Shown here piece after piece: positions 34,926 through 45,384 of a stretch of DNA of 64,000 bases. The stretch is from positions 9,265,501-9,329,500 of the forward strand of contig OX463809.1 of the NCBI GenBank assembly GCA_949825045.1, given 5' to 3'. The stretch comes from Argyresthia goedartella (Eukaryota; Arthropoda; Insecta; Lepidoptera; Argyresthiidae). The position numbers and the translations under genes are program-made. The notes beneath the pieces are model-generated. The model saw only the letters and a list, made by a program, of their open reading frames with translations, was not told the origin of the DNA and searched no databases. How positions within the stretch are numbered: position 1 is the stretch's first letter; each line of letters starts with the position of its first letter.

Positions 34926-34976
34926 AAACTAAGATGGGTAATTTCGCTACAACAACCTCTCCAACACCGGAAACAG

Positions 34977-35110
34977 TAATTTCAACGCAAGTGTCACCGC
35001 TAAAAGCATTTTAAGTATAATTAGGTCCACTCCTCCATTAATAAATGTATGTGGGTCCCTTCCTAAAGAAACTGTGGACACGTGTAACTCGGTCATATTG
35101 TCTGTGCATC
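34977..35110 (-). repeat. Unclassified repeat, partner at 40484-40613
   Basis: ttcaacgcaagtgtcaccgc, taaaagcattttaagtataatt and gggtcccttcc...aaactgtgg match the reverse complement of 40484-40613. Confidence 0.85.
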
Positions 35111-35289
35111 TGCTGGCACAGAGCCAGGTGCACAAATATTGTGAGTGACGGTGTCATAATTCAATTCGCATGATATGCGACCTCACGTGCTGTCAACGGA
35201 ACAAGCTCATTGCCTCTAATGAATATTTTACCCGATTACAGCGAATCAGAAAGGAGGTTTATGTGTTTGACCGGTGTGAGTATCTTAAG

Positions 35290-35550
35290 TCTTTCTTTAT
35301 TACTGTACATATTTACATATAATTAGCAAACGTCTTTTTTTTTTTTTTTTGCCACATCTCTACATTGGACAATTGTGGGAGAAGAAGGGCGTAGAAACTC
35401 TCACAGGTTGATTTTAAGATCTCTTTTAAAAAATGGTTGTTCTTTACTAACACAAATATTACCATATTAATTATTATAAATAATAAGCAGGAATAATTAA
35501 TTACAAAATTATTAACAGCAAGTTCTGTGTTGAGTTAGGTTAACTCCATA
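35290..35550 (-). repeat. LINE 3' UTR fragment, reversed
   Basis: The reverse complement carries taattattcctgcttatt, aagagatcttaaaatcaacc and cttctcccacaattgtccaatgtagag, matching the 3' UTR of the LINE at 4045-5243. Very short 5'-truncated insertion, preceded by a T run (its A tail). Confidence 0.85.
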
Positions 35551-35574
35551 CAGTGTAATGGTACACAAGAGTCA

Positions 35575-35625
35575 GTTTATTTAATACTTCATTTTGCGTG
35601 ACAGAGGGCTAGCCCATCGCCGCAC
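35575..35625 (-). repeat. SINE type C fragment (gggctagcccatcgccgc)
   Basis: Shares gggctagcccatcgccgc with the SINE at 44379-44658. Confidence 0.6.
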
Positions 35626-35911
35626 TGTATTGGTACACACATTGAATACAAAAGTCAGTTCATTTAACGCTTGGGTTATTGAGTGATTCGAAGTAAGTTG
35701 GCAAGAAAGGGGCCTGAGAACGTGGTTAATTCGGAGAAGAGAGGTCGGGTCAGGTTTTTTTTGTCGCATTCCTGCGAAATGTGTAGGGATCAGAGCCGAT
35801 TTGGCTGCGCGCTGAATAAATTATGAATAAATAATTAATGGAAGGTTTATGGAACTATACGGAGAAAGCTAATGTGTTGACTGCAAATATACAATTGCGA
35901 TTGATTATTAC

Positions 35912-35959
35912 GTTGTGGTAAGTCTGACATCATGGGTTTGATGTCAGACTCACCACAAC
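35912..35959. repeat. Hairpin, 21-bp arms
   Basis: 35912-35932 pairs with 35939-35959 at 20 of 21 positions, loop tgggtt. A third tgatgtcag word follows at 35962. Confidence 0.88.
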
Positions 35960-36241
35960 CCGTGATGTCAGATCTTTGTCTAAGACGCTAGCGGTCGGGC
36001 AGGCTTAATTAATCGCAACCGCTTTATAGCCAGCGATCCACAAATTTTGTGTATCGGCAATACCAAATGACTTGAGTGATAACCGATGGTTGATTAGAAA
36101 CTATGCGTACACAAAATTGTAGAACAGCGGGCGTGCATGGCATGTTTGATTGAAATTAGACCCTGTGTAGTTAGTGATAAGAAACTTGCGCTTGGGCAGT
36201 ATTTGCGGGGTAGGGATGTCATTTTCAACCATGTGGGGCGT

Positions 36242-36440
36242 CCTATAAATACGAGCGCGTGGGTGGGGGAGGCATTCGACCTGGTTGCCGAGCCGGCAGC
36301 ACCCCTGGATTGAGGCCACACAACCCGAAGAAGAACACCTCAGCCACCCAATGACCTGGCCGTAGTCACGGCCAGCGGAAGACTCCGCGGAAGGGGGCCA
36401 TTGCCCCGGGACCGCAACCCCACACCCTGGAAGGGGTGTG
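36242..36440 (+). promoter_or_regulatory. TATA-like promoter followed by four stem-loops
   Basis: A good TATA box (ctataaata, 36242-36250) with a cattc at about +28. The downstream GC-rich stretch folds into four adjacent perfect stems: 36356-36375 (ctggccgt/acggccag), 36375-36388, 36394-36407 and 36421-36440 (cacaccc/gggtgtg). It could be the start of an LTR-element or other transcript. No second LTR was found. Confidence 0.35.
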
Positions 36441-38094
36441 AGAAGATCACCAAGCCAAGAAAGGGAGGCATTCAGTCCTTACGTCAAACTACTGTGGTAC
36501 ACGTGTCTTTCGGTATTCTGTACAGTTCGGTCTGCTGTTTTACGCGTCTGGAACTGGAAGATTTGTGACTGCGTGCTACAGTGGATTTTCGTGTATGTCG
36601 GAAGCGCCGAGATATACCTCGGTTCCTATCCTTTAAATCAACCTACCCCAAATTCCAAAACTATCCTTGGGTCGTTAGATAAGAACTTGTAGGTAATTTG
36701 ATCTGAGTCTGAGTCTGGGCTTGGAGCGACCCTAATTTCCTTTTTCTTTCACCATAGGGTTCCTGGATTAGCTCTTAGGATATTCGCGAGTTAATCCTTT
36801 CCTCATTCCCTTCGTGTAGCGAGTTTTGAAATTCCCACACACACAAGTCGTTAAACATACAAGCACATTCAATTCACACACAGCCAATTTCAAGTGGTGT
36901 CGATGATGGACGTGGTATAACACTAGGATTTTAGACTAGGCTAGACAGGAGTTTAGTTGCGGCTAAACCTAGGTTGTCAAGGCATAGGGAGACTGTTTGA
37001 TCGATGAGGTTCCGCGGATGAAAATAACAAATTCAGAACAAAGTATAAACGTTGTCAATTCAAATAACCTATCCTGTTGATATATTTGACATTTGAGTGT
37101 TGTCGGGGACGCGCGAAGAGATCAAATTACAGTCTAAAGTCCATCGTTTAGGGACGGGTAGATAATTTTGCCTTGCCTTGGATCATTTTGATTCAAGTTG
37201 CATCTTTAAATTAAATATAAATTTCGCTGGAGATCTAACGTGTAGATTGAGTCACGCATTTATTTTGCTGGGCTCAGTCGAGGCGAGTTGAGGTTAACAA
37301 GATACATAAATCGGTATTTTCAGAAGTATGTAACTCGTTGTGGAGAGGGTTAGATCTCCAAAAGACTAAAGAAAACGTTTCGATAACATCCAGCTCGAAT
37401 TGCGCAGAGTTGAAGGTTTCAAAACGTTACGGACCTTTTGAGGAAACCGCTAGTTCAGACCCATTTCGGAAAATCAAATCGCAATTGTGTAAACCCGGTC
37501 TATTTGGATCGTTATTGCCGTGAACTAATTATATAATTGGAGCCACTAAAGCCGCTATTAGCGAGCACATGAAATATCATTGAGTACTCACGTCGTAACA
37601 CTACGACGAATAACCATACGATATCCCAAACAAATATTATAAATTGTGGTCGACCACGAAAAGAAGCTCCAAGCGCCCATATATACAAAAAATAAATGGT
37701 ACCATTACACAAAACATAACAAAGATCGATCTGGCGCAAAACACCGCTAACTGATGCGAAATACCGGCTTGCGGGAATACATGCTTTCTCTGTTTAACTT
37801 GAAACTCTAACTTCCTGAACCAATCTTCCGTTCGACTATTGTACGCCTAACGAACTTCTCAATAAACGAGAAATTCAGACTTATCATTCTTAACTTGCAA
37901 TTTTCACAGCTGAATCGGGACATTTAAGTTGGGGGTAGATAGAATAGACGATCATAGCTTCTGATAACGGTGGCTCGACCTTAGCTATTTATGCCGTTAC
38001 AACAGTCCCGTCATTTGAGTAATCTTGAACATTTTTTGACAAAGCCGCTTTTACATGGTTTTTAAATCGTTTAAAGGGCAATTTCAGAGGTATC
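36441..38094. other. Unassigned sequence
   Basis: Mixed composition, short open frames only and no domain. tggagcgaccc near 36723 is faintly like a retroviral-type primer site, but nothing else supports an LTR element. Confidence 0.35.
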
Positions 38095-38425
38095 AAGATT
38101 CAAGATTCATTTTTTTTATTGAAAAAAATAAATAAATTATCTTATTCAACGTCAAGATTATACTTACTCAAAACTACAAGTCATTTTTTTGTATAAAAAA
38201 GAGACTACACCGTTTCGGAAGGTGGGCCTCGGGGTTAAGAAGAAACGGCAAGAAACTCCCCCATACCTTCTTTTTTTTAAAAGTGACTTCACAACAGGTA
38301 CAACTGGTTTCGGTCTAAGGAAATTCGCCGGCGAGTGATAGACTTGATCCATCGCCCCTCGTCGAATTTCTGTGCGCTGAGATGGTATGGACCATGCAGT
38401 TTTGTCATCTAAGTATTCCTTAATA
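38095..38425 (-). repeat. LINE 3' end, reversed, with (GAATCTT)n tail
   Basis: The reverse complement reads gggagtttcttgccgtttct, ccttccgaaacggtg, then an aataaaaaaaatgaatcttgaatcttg tail. I recall this as a very common lepidopteran LINE 3' region. Confidence 0.65.
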
Positions 38426-38429
38426 CTAT

Positions 38430-38765
38430 AAGGCTCGTGTTTAAACGATTACCAAAAATGCACCTATTTTACTACCAATAAATTCGAAATGACTGCCAGA
38501 ATGGATAAATGTCCACCAAATTGTGTTTGGATAAATGATCACCAAACTTCTTTTTATGTTTTGTGTACTTAAGTTTATGTTTTAAGTATTTTTTGTTGTT
38601 CTTACATGTTCAACCTAACACGAAGGATAAAGGAGGCTTCGCTTCGCTCACCCCCTTTACCCTTCAACTAAGCTACCGCAGTATTTTGCCCTGATATTTT
38701 TTGCAACTTTTGGTGTTCATTTATCCATTTTGGGTAGGAAAAAAATATTTTGGTGATCATTATAT
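38430..38765 (+). mobile_element. CTTCGC repeat, longest copy
   Basis: Matches 126-418 and has a longer right end. Four copies of a 20-bp motif frame it: tggataaatgnncaccaaa forward at 38502 and 38528, reversed at 38708 and 38748. No coding sequence. Confidence 0.8.
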
Positions 38766-38779
38766 TTGTTGTTATAATA

Positions 38780-39118
38780 TGACTTTCTTATCAGCTAATT
38801 TTTAACATAGTTTTTGAACCTCTTTTCGGGAAGGTTCAATGATTCTTGTGGTAATTTATTGTAGAAGCGAATACAGTGCCCCCTAAATGATGTGCCTACT
38901 TTAAATAACCTATTTCTATTACTAGTGTTAATTGTATGGCTCTAACACCTACTATTTTAAATAAAGCTATGTTTTTTCTTACATGCATGATATTCTCGTA
39001 TATATTGACAGGTAACCGTAAGTATATTAATTTCTTTGAATTTTTCTCTTAATGATTCTCCAGCATCTAATTGATATATCGCCCTGATCGCCCTTTTTTG
39101 TAAAACAAATATCGTATT
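38780..39118 (-). pseudogene. LINE RT C-terminal remnant
   Basis: Minus-strand translation gives TIFVLQKRAIRAIYQL, ESLREKFKEINILTV and RENIMHVRKNI, clearly related to the plus-strand LINE at 4402-4983. It is broken by stops and abuts the maT-like transposon. Confidence 0.75.
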
Positions 39119-39124
39119 TATATA

Positions 39125-40410
39125 TATACACAGTCAGGTCATAAGTTCTGTCACACAATAAAAACTTTTGAATTTAGAACGCTGGCCACAAAAAAGTTTA
39201 TTGAATTCGAATTTCGAATTTTTCATGAAAATAAAAATGTGTACTTTTTAGAATTTTCCTCATTTTTAAATATGGAGTGGACACTTAAAGAAGACCGTGT
39301 CGCAGTTATTGCGTTGCATCGTTGTGGTTACGCGCCAATTCAGATTTTCGACTTACTGAAAAATTTGAATATAACCAAAAGATTCGTTTATCGTACCATA
39401 AAACGATACAATGAAGACTCTAGTGTAGATGACAGGTCAAGAAGTGGTCGACTCCAGCAGTGATAAAAGCTGTGAAGGCGCGAATTCAAAGAAATCCCAT
39501 ACGTAAGCAGAAACTGTTGGCCCTTCAGATGGGGTTATGCAGGACCACGGTGAAAAGGGTGTTAAATGAAGACTTAGGACTTAGGGCATATCGAAGAAAA
39601 ATAGGACATCGTTTGGACGCTCGTTTAATGGACCTGAGACTGAAGAGATGCCGCGCTTTGTTGAAGCGGTACGCGGGAAAAAAGCATCGGGAAATTCTTT
39701 TTTCGGATGAAATAATTTTCACCGTGGAAGAGAGCTACAACAAACAAAATGATAAGGTGTACGCACACAGCAGTGAAGAAGCGAGCAACCGTATTCCGCG
39801 TGTCCAACGAGGTCATTTTCCATCCTCGCTCATGGTTTGGTTGGGAGTCTCTTATTGGGGCTTAACTGAGGTACATTTTTGTGAGAAAGGCGTAAAAACG
39901 AATGCAGTTGTGTATCAAAATACAGTCCTCAAGAACCTTGTGGAACCTGTTTCTCATACCATGTTTAATAACAGGCACTGGGTATTCCAACAAGATTCTG
40001 CGCCAGCTCATAGAGCGAAAAGCACACAAGACTGGCTGGCGGCGCGTGAAATCGACTTCATCCGGCACGAAGACTGGCCCTCCTCCAGTCCAGATTTGAG
40101 TCCGTTAGATTACAAGATATGGCAACACTTGGAGGAAAAGGCCTGCTCAAAGCCTCATCCTCATTTGGAGTCACTCAAGGCATCCTTGATTAAGGCAGCC
40201 GCCGATGTTGACATGGACCTCGTTCGTGCTGCGATAGACGACTGGCCGCGCAGAATAAAGGCCTGTATTCAAAATCGCGGGGGTCATTTTGAATAAACTT
40301 TATTACCATAAGAATCTATGTTTCTTTTAGATACACCTGTAATGAATCGTTTTATTTTTTCCAAAGCCTTTTTTTAGCGTGCTGTATAAGCTCGCACTCC
40401 AGTAAATCCT
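39125..40410 (+). mobile_element. maT-like mariner transposon (DD37D), inactivated
   Basis: Contains a full-length but frameshifted transposase (39269-40296). The ends are approximate: left cagtcaggtcataagttctg (39132) and right tataagctcgcactccag (near 40401) sit beside TA dinucleotides but match each other only weakly as inverted repeats. Confidence 0.65.
39269..40296 (+). pseudogene. maT/mariner transposase with frameshift
   Basis: N-terminal helix-turn-helix in the first frame (MEWTLKEDRVAVIALHRCGY, start chosen at 39269 because homologous starts precede this motif), ending in stops at about 39461. The second frame (39460-40296) carries the catalytic domain: ILFSDE (Asp 83 of that frame), QQDSAPAHRAK (Asp 179) and SPDLSPLDYKIW (Asp 217). 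There are 37 residues between the second and third Asp, so DD37D, the maT signature. The frameshift falls in the linker between DNA-binding and catalytic halves. All three catalytic residues are retained. Confidence 0.85.
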
Positions 40411-40483
40411 AATATTAACCGGCTCATCGTAAGACTTGCCGCCTAGGCCGGGTAAATGTCAGAAATAATTTAAAATAATATAC

Positions 40484-40613
40484 AGCACAGACAATATAAC
40501 CGAGTTATACGTGCCCACAGTTTCTTAAGGAAGGGACCCAATGCGTTTATTCGTGTGAAGGATTGGACTAATTATACTTAAAATGCTTTTAGCGGAGACA
40601 CTTGCGTTGAAAT
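40484..40613 (+). repeat. Unclassified repeat, partner of 34977-35110
   Basis: Inverted copy about 5.5 kb away, with aattatacttaaaatgctttt and cggagacacttgcgttgaaa. No coding content. Confidence 0.85.
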
Positions 40614-40672
40614 GGTGAGTGAAATTTAAGTGCAAGTAACCCACTTTTAATTTGTCCCGCCTGTATTAAATA

Positions 40673-41030
40673 TTTTATCTACACACGTATCATAAACCCT
40701 CTTTACTGCGTTCAAAAACCGTACGTTACGATCAGCATTATGTTAAACTACTTGGTCAAAACTCGTTTCGTATCTGGAAAACTACACATAATGGTCATTA
40801 TGTGTAGTTTTTCTACATATAATGAAATTCAAATTTCGAACGCCGACGCCCACCCGCGTGCCGTCCCTAGTTTGTCTGTGAAGTTGGTACTGACATTCAA
40901 ATTTCGAACGCCGACGCCCGCCTGCGTGAAGTTGGTACTAAAGAACAAGCTAAACAATTGCAGAACCACAATGCCGGTCAAACATGCGGTTCCTGAACAC
41001 ATCAAAGAGAGCTTATGATATGTATACACA
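40673..41030. mobile_element. MITE, partner of 47922-48229, with palindromic right end
   Basis: The left end ttatctacacacgtatcata and the right-end word agagagcttatgatatgt are inverted relatives, and the interior matches the reverse complement of 47922-48229. Extra features here: a perfect 16-bp-arm palindrome (40778-40811), an internal duplication of attcaaatttcgaacgccga (about 40826 and 40896), and reiterated terminal sequence from 41008 on. Confidence 0.8.
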
Positions 41031-41089
41031 TATCAGAGCTTATGATATGTATACACATATCATAAGCTCTCTTAGAGCTTATGATATGT
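41008..41089. repeat. Reiterated and inverted MITE terminus
   Basis: agagcttatgatatgt occurs at 41008, 41035 and 41074 forward and at 41055-41070 inverted; 41035-41070 is a perfect 16-bp-arm hairpin with loop atac. Confidence 0.92.
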
Positions 41090-41443
41090 GATATTATTAT
41101 GAGTGATATTATATTATTACGAGTGATATTATTATGAAACTCGCCTTCGGCTCGTTTCATAAACCCACTCTCGGGTTTTAATGCCCTCCATTATGCAGCA
41201 GTCACATAAACTACTATAATTTAACACTAGGCTTTTATCGAATCTCATTAATTACGTAAAGTATCTGCTTATTTTGTGCTTTTTAGTTCACCGCAGTCAG
41301 GTATTTTTTCTTTTTTAATAAGGTACGTACTTTATTTCCTGCTTCTTAGTACGAGTAGAAGATTACGAAAAATATGTGAATGCTTAGTTTAAGGCTCAGT
41401 TCTGGCTGTTGAGGTGAGGGGCGCCGCATTCGCCCGTCGTCTT

Positions 41444-41493
41444 CTGGCGGGGTAGCGGAACTGGCGGGGTAGCGGAACTGGCGGGGTAGCGGG
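41444..41493. repeat. 17-bp tandem repeat, three units
   Basis: ctggcggggtagcggaa at 41444 and 41461, with a variant third unit at 41478. Confidence 0.96.
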
Positions 41494-41619
41494 CGGCGCG
41501 GAATAGCATCGGGCCGTCCGGAACCGTTAAAAATTAGTTGTTTTTTCGAATTTACTGAAAAACGGAAATAAGCTAATTGATAAAATTTAAGGATTAATAC
41601 GAAGCTCTTTCAATTTGGT

Positions 41620-41735
41620 TTGCTGGAAGAGATCTCTTATTAGAGATAAGCTCGCCTTTGTACACTATTTTTATGTAAGTCTTGTTGTCCATATATTAGT
41701 TGTGTGCAATAAAGAAATTATGAAATTATTATGAA
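41620..41735 (+). repeat. LINE 3' end fragment (LINE-G type)
   Basis: tttgctggaagagatctctt, agagataagctcgcctttgtac and caataaag correspond to the reversed 3' UTR of LINE-G at 61935-62040. Confidence 0.8.
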
Positions 41736-42690
41736 GCTCTAAAAGAGAAAAAATTTGGTTTAAAAGTTATGAGAAATATCAGTAATTTTATATTAAAATT
41801 ATTGATTCTCCTTTTAAATATAGACTATGTTCAGGATTTTTTACGATCGAGCCAAATTAATCCAATCGCGTAACGACATATATTTAAACTAAATTATCTC
41901 TTTGTGATTAACATATAATTTTTTGAGACATGAATTTATGGGTTTTTTTTTTTTTCAAAGCTCTCTTCAGTGGTTTTGTGTGATCTTGGGCCTTAAAGCT
42001 GAGTTGAGTACTTACTAGGGAACACAGGAACAGATATACATACATATAGACTTACAGATCAAACACAGCCCTCCTCTGTTCCGCTTCACTGCAGTCGGTA
42101 AAAAGTGGAACATTCCGTATAATTTGGCATTGTAATTTTTGTTTATCGCCCGCCTATGTCGTCTTTAACATACCTAAGTTCTGTATTCAAAGCTAAAAAA
42201 AACCGAAGGAATGCATGTGTATACTCACTTAACGTAGATTTATTAGTGGCCACACAACGTGTAATATTAATAAACCTGCGTGTCGACACAACGAGCAGGT
42301 AAATAGGCCCGTCCCTCTTCAACGTAAATATCTATTCAGAGGTTATGCTGTTACGCTGATAAGGATACTCGTAACTTTCAGCCGAAATTGACGGACCTTT
42401 TGCATAACGGTCTTCCTGTTGTGCAGTGAGATTGTAATATTGAAATAGGTTGGACAAAACCTCTCCCTACTCAGTTTTTAGCAAATACTGGCAGCAAAAG
42501 TTTCTTAACAATTTAATGAATAATTGACCAAATCAATACCTGAAACTTCCTCCCCGGTCAAGACGCAAATGTCGTCATCATCAACCTGTCTGAGAAACCA
42601 CTGCTGAGTATTGTGTGTGTGGTGATTGCTTTCCAGGATTATTGTATGGGGAGGCAAGTTATTTTTATGGATTTATGTGCGATAATGTAT
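41736..42690. other. Unassigned, AT-rich
   Basis: No gene or recognised repeat. Confidence 0.35.
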
Positions 42691-43030
42691 TTAGATATAA
42701 ATAAAACACAAACATTTTGAAATAATGCTATATTTTTTCATTTTTAACGACCTTTCTACAATAATTAGGAAAAAATCACATACCCCTGATTTCAAATAAG
42801 AATTAAAATATATTGCTAGGCAAAACCGGACTATACTATTTTTATCCGGTAGCTTATTTAAAAGCAATTCCAACGATTTCAGACTACATTTATTAAATTT
42901 ACAGAAATCTGATGGTGGGCTTATGTGAAGGGTTTCGCAATACCTAGAATGTCCTGGTATCAATACGTCTGTCTTCATTCTGATTTTACTGGTAATGATC
43001 TTGTGGTTCATAAACAAATCCTTTTTTTAC
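42691..43030 (-). pseudogene. Possible LINE C-terminal remnant
   Basis: A 108-codon minus-strand frame (43017-42691) with LLNKLPDKN followed by a hydrophobic/basic stretch, loosely like the YNKLP segment at the end of LINE RTs. No catalytic motif; the match is weak. Confidence 0.3.
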
Positions 43031-43349
43031 TGTGGACTTTCAATAAATTAAATTATATTTTTCCTGAATCAAAATTTGTTTTTACTTGTAAAGGTGTATT
43101 TCTACTTGCATATTTATTATCCTATACTTATATTAGAACTATGTATAACTTAAGTGTTTTCGATCTAAATGACATGGGTACCATATTAATATATTCATAT
43201 GCACATACTTATGGCTATACATACTAGAATACTAGAATATTTATATATATTCTAATGTAAATATTTATATACTTATAATTATTTGTTACGTATAATAATA
43301 ATAAATATTATTATTCCTTATAATTAAAAATAGTTTATAGCTTTAGTAT

Positions 43350-43515
43350 AATTTTGTGGGGCGGTCAGAAAACCAGCGCTGTGAGATCGCACTTCACATT
43401 CACAGCACATGCTGAGACCGTTCCTTTTTTGCCTGTTTTTATGTATCCTGTATGTTTTGTTTGTATTTCTAATAAGGCAAAATAAAATTATTTCATTTTC
43501 ATTTTCATTTTCATT
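43350..43515 (+). repeat. LINE 3' UTR with (ATTTTC)n tail
   Basis: gaaaaccagcgctg, cagcacatgctgagaccg, ccttttttgcc, then aaaataaaattatttcattttcattttc. Same 3' motif set as 27940-28010 and LINE-F. Confidence 0.75.
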
Positions 43516-43689
43516 TTCGATTTAACTTTCTTAGAGAGCTCCCATAGAAAAAACAGAGATATCGTCATTTTAATGAAATGGACCGTTAGCGCGCGGAGTC
43601 CGCGCGCGACCCCGTGACAGTAGCGGTGCTGTTTTGCAATTTTGGGCTTGACAGTTCAGAGGGTATAGGCCTTCTCATATGATTCATTG

Positions 43690-43915
43690 ATGACCCAAAT
43701 GGCCGAGTCGGCAGTGACCCTGCCTACGAAGCCAAGGGTCCCGGGTTCGAGTCCCGGTCGGGGCAATTATTAGTTTGATCAGAACGCATGTTTGCACCCT
43801 AGTCATGGTTGTTTATCTATCTAAGTATAATATTTAACTATATAAGTATGTGTATCGGGAAGATACAGGGAATCCTAGTTTGGGGCTAGATTAATGTGTG
43901 TCAATAGTGTCAAAA
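43690..43915 (+). mobile_element. tRNA-derived SINE (type B)
   Basis: The head atggccgagtcggcagtg has A-box character and gggttcgagtcccgg is a B box, so it resembles a tRNA, but the 5' and 3' acceptor halves do not pair. The body has ggttgtttatctatctaag and gggaatcctagtttggggct. A reversed body fragment is at 60790-60855. Confidence 0.75.
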
Positions 43916-44254
43916 ATGGGACTACTGAAGGTTTATTTCAAATAAATTAAAAAAAGGTTTGGAGGTAAAAAACATAAAAATACAACTTAATTAAATACGC
44001 CCCCTCCCCCCATTCCCTTTTTTTAAGTCGGTTGAAAAGAAGTTTATATGTTTCGTTTGGCTGATTTCTACAGTAAAACAATGATCAAAGAAATGAAATT
44101 ACTTCGTAACGCATTGTAGCAAGTCGTGGTAGGAATCGTAGCGCTGCTACGTGGCCGCGCGTCTCGCTACGCAGACGCCTAGTGGCGGCGTAGCAGTGCT
44201 AAATTAGAGTTTAAGACTATGTACTAGTCGAAATAAATACTGTCAAGACGGTAA

Positions 44255-44767
44255 TATTGTTCACGAGTTCAATGAAATACTAGCATGTGCTATCTAGTGA
44301 AGTGCTGTCTTTTTAACACAAAATCGAGTTTATAAAATACAACTGCTGGAAATATACAATTCTGATATTGTCAAACGTACATAGCGTGACGCCTTTTCCC
44401 ATACGGGGTGGCAGAGACACAATGGTGCCCACTTTGAGCCAGTTATTCAGTAATCCACTTTTTGCGTAACAGGGGGCTAGCCCATCGCCGCAGCTATGGA
44501 TTAAAGAAGGTTTCCTCACGATGTTTTCCGTCACCATTAGAACGTCCGTATAATGTACTTAAGATAAATTTATTATCTCATTGGTACATGGTCAGGAATC
44601 GAACCTGCATCTCCTGTGTGAGAAGCAAGCATGAAACCCATTATACCACGGAGGTAACGTCAAACGTTTTTGTTAAAATCCGTTTAACTTGGGACAAGTT
44701 TCTAGATTTATTGGACTACCTTGTCAAAAACCGTATTACGTACATACAGTGGGCTGATGCTGAACAA
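44255..44767 (+). repeat. Unclassified repeat split by a SINE; empty-site copy at 51440-51660
   Basis: The left half (44255-44378, cacgagttcaatgaaatactagcatg to ctgatattgtcaaacg) and right half (44659-44767, caaacgtttttgtt to cttgtcaaaaaccgtatt) are contiguous in the reversed copy at 51440-51660. Confidence 0.85.
44379..44658 (-). mobile_element. SINE (type C) with 9-bp TSD
   Basis: Flanked by gtcaaacgt (44370-44378 and 44659-44667); the copy at 51521-51529 holds the single unoccupied site. Read on the minus strand: tRNA-like head (acctccgtggtataatgggt, B box ggttcgattcc), body with acatcgtgaggaaacct and gcgatgggctagcccc, end ccccgtatgggaaaaggcgt. Length 280 bp. Confidence 0.88.
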
Positions 44768-45380
44768 TGTGTCTACGAGTAGTACAATATTTTATTGAAT
44801 GATACTGTGACATAAATAAAATTATTCATAAATTCGAGCGGGAAATACTTCAATCTTGATTGATGACTGAATGCGGCCAAAACTTTTCGAATCGCGTCAA
44901 GAATTCTGTCGAAAAGCTTCCGTTGGCATTTCTGGTTGAATTTCGGACACTTTCATCATTATTTCTCGATTATAGAACGCTTTTACTTTTGCGCAAACAA
45001 TATTGTATGTAGAAAGTTGAGAAAGATATACTATCGAGTGACACGTTTGCAGCAAGCTCGCTTACAGCGGGTTGTTTGTTGAAATATGTTGGCGATGTTA
45101 ATTACATCTACAGAGCACAACCTGACAACTATTTTGCCGTGCGGGAGCGGCGGCGTGTAAGTGAGCTTCTACCTTAAATATTCTTTTTTTACTTATTCGT
45201 AGTTCACTTTATTTCAGTGAACATTTTTAATGATGACTTTTCCTGTAACACTTTCCTATGACAAACATATAAGTCAATTGCAGGACAAAAGACAATTTGT
45301 TTTTAGTTACTTGTGTCATGCCCACTGGAACTTACGCATAGTTCATGATTAGTGATTTGTTAACATATGCATTAACATAT
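44768..45380. other. Unassigned
   Basis: No gene; ordinary AT-rich sequence with a GC patch near 45140. Confidence 0.35.
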
Positions 45381-45384
45381 CCGT

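Noticed and set aside
36094..36321. Overlapping minus-strand ORFs as a gene
   Set aside because: Short, no domain, no codon-level support; GC-rich frames open by chance.
36700..36740. Primer-binding site of an LTR retrotransposon
   Set aside because: tggagcgaccc alone is too short, and no flanking LTR pair was found.
43690..43765. A possible functional tRNA gene
   Set aside because: A and B boxes are present, but the acceptor ends do not pair and the sequence continues into a SINE body found elsewhere in the window.
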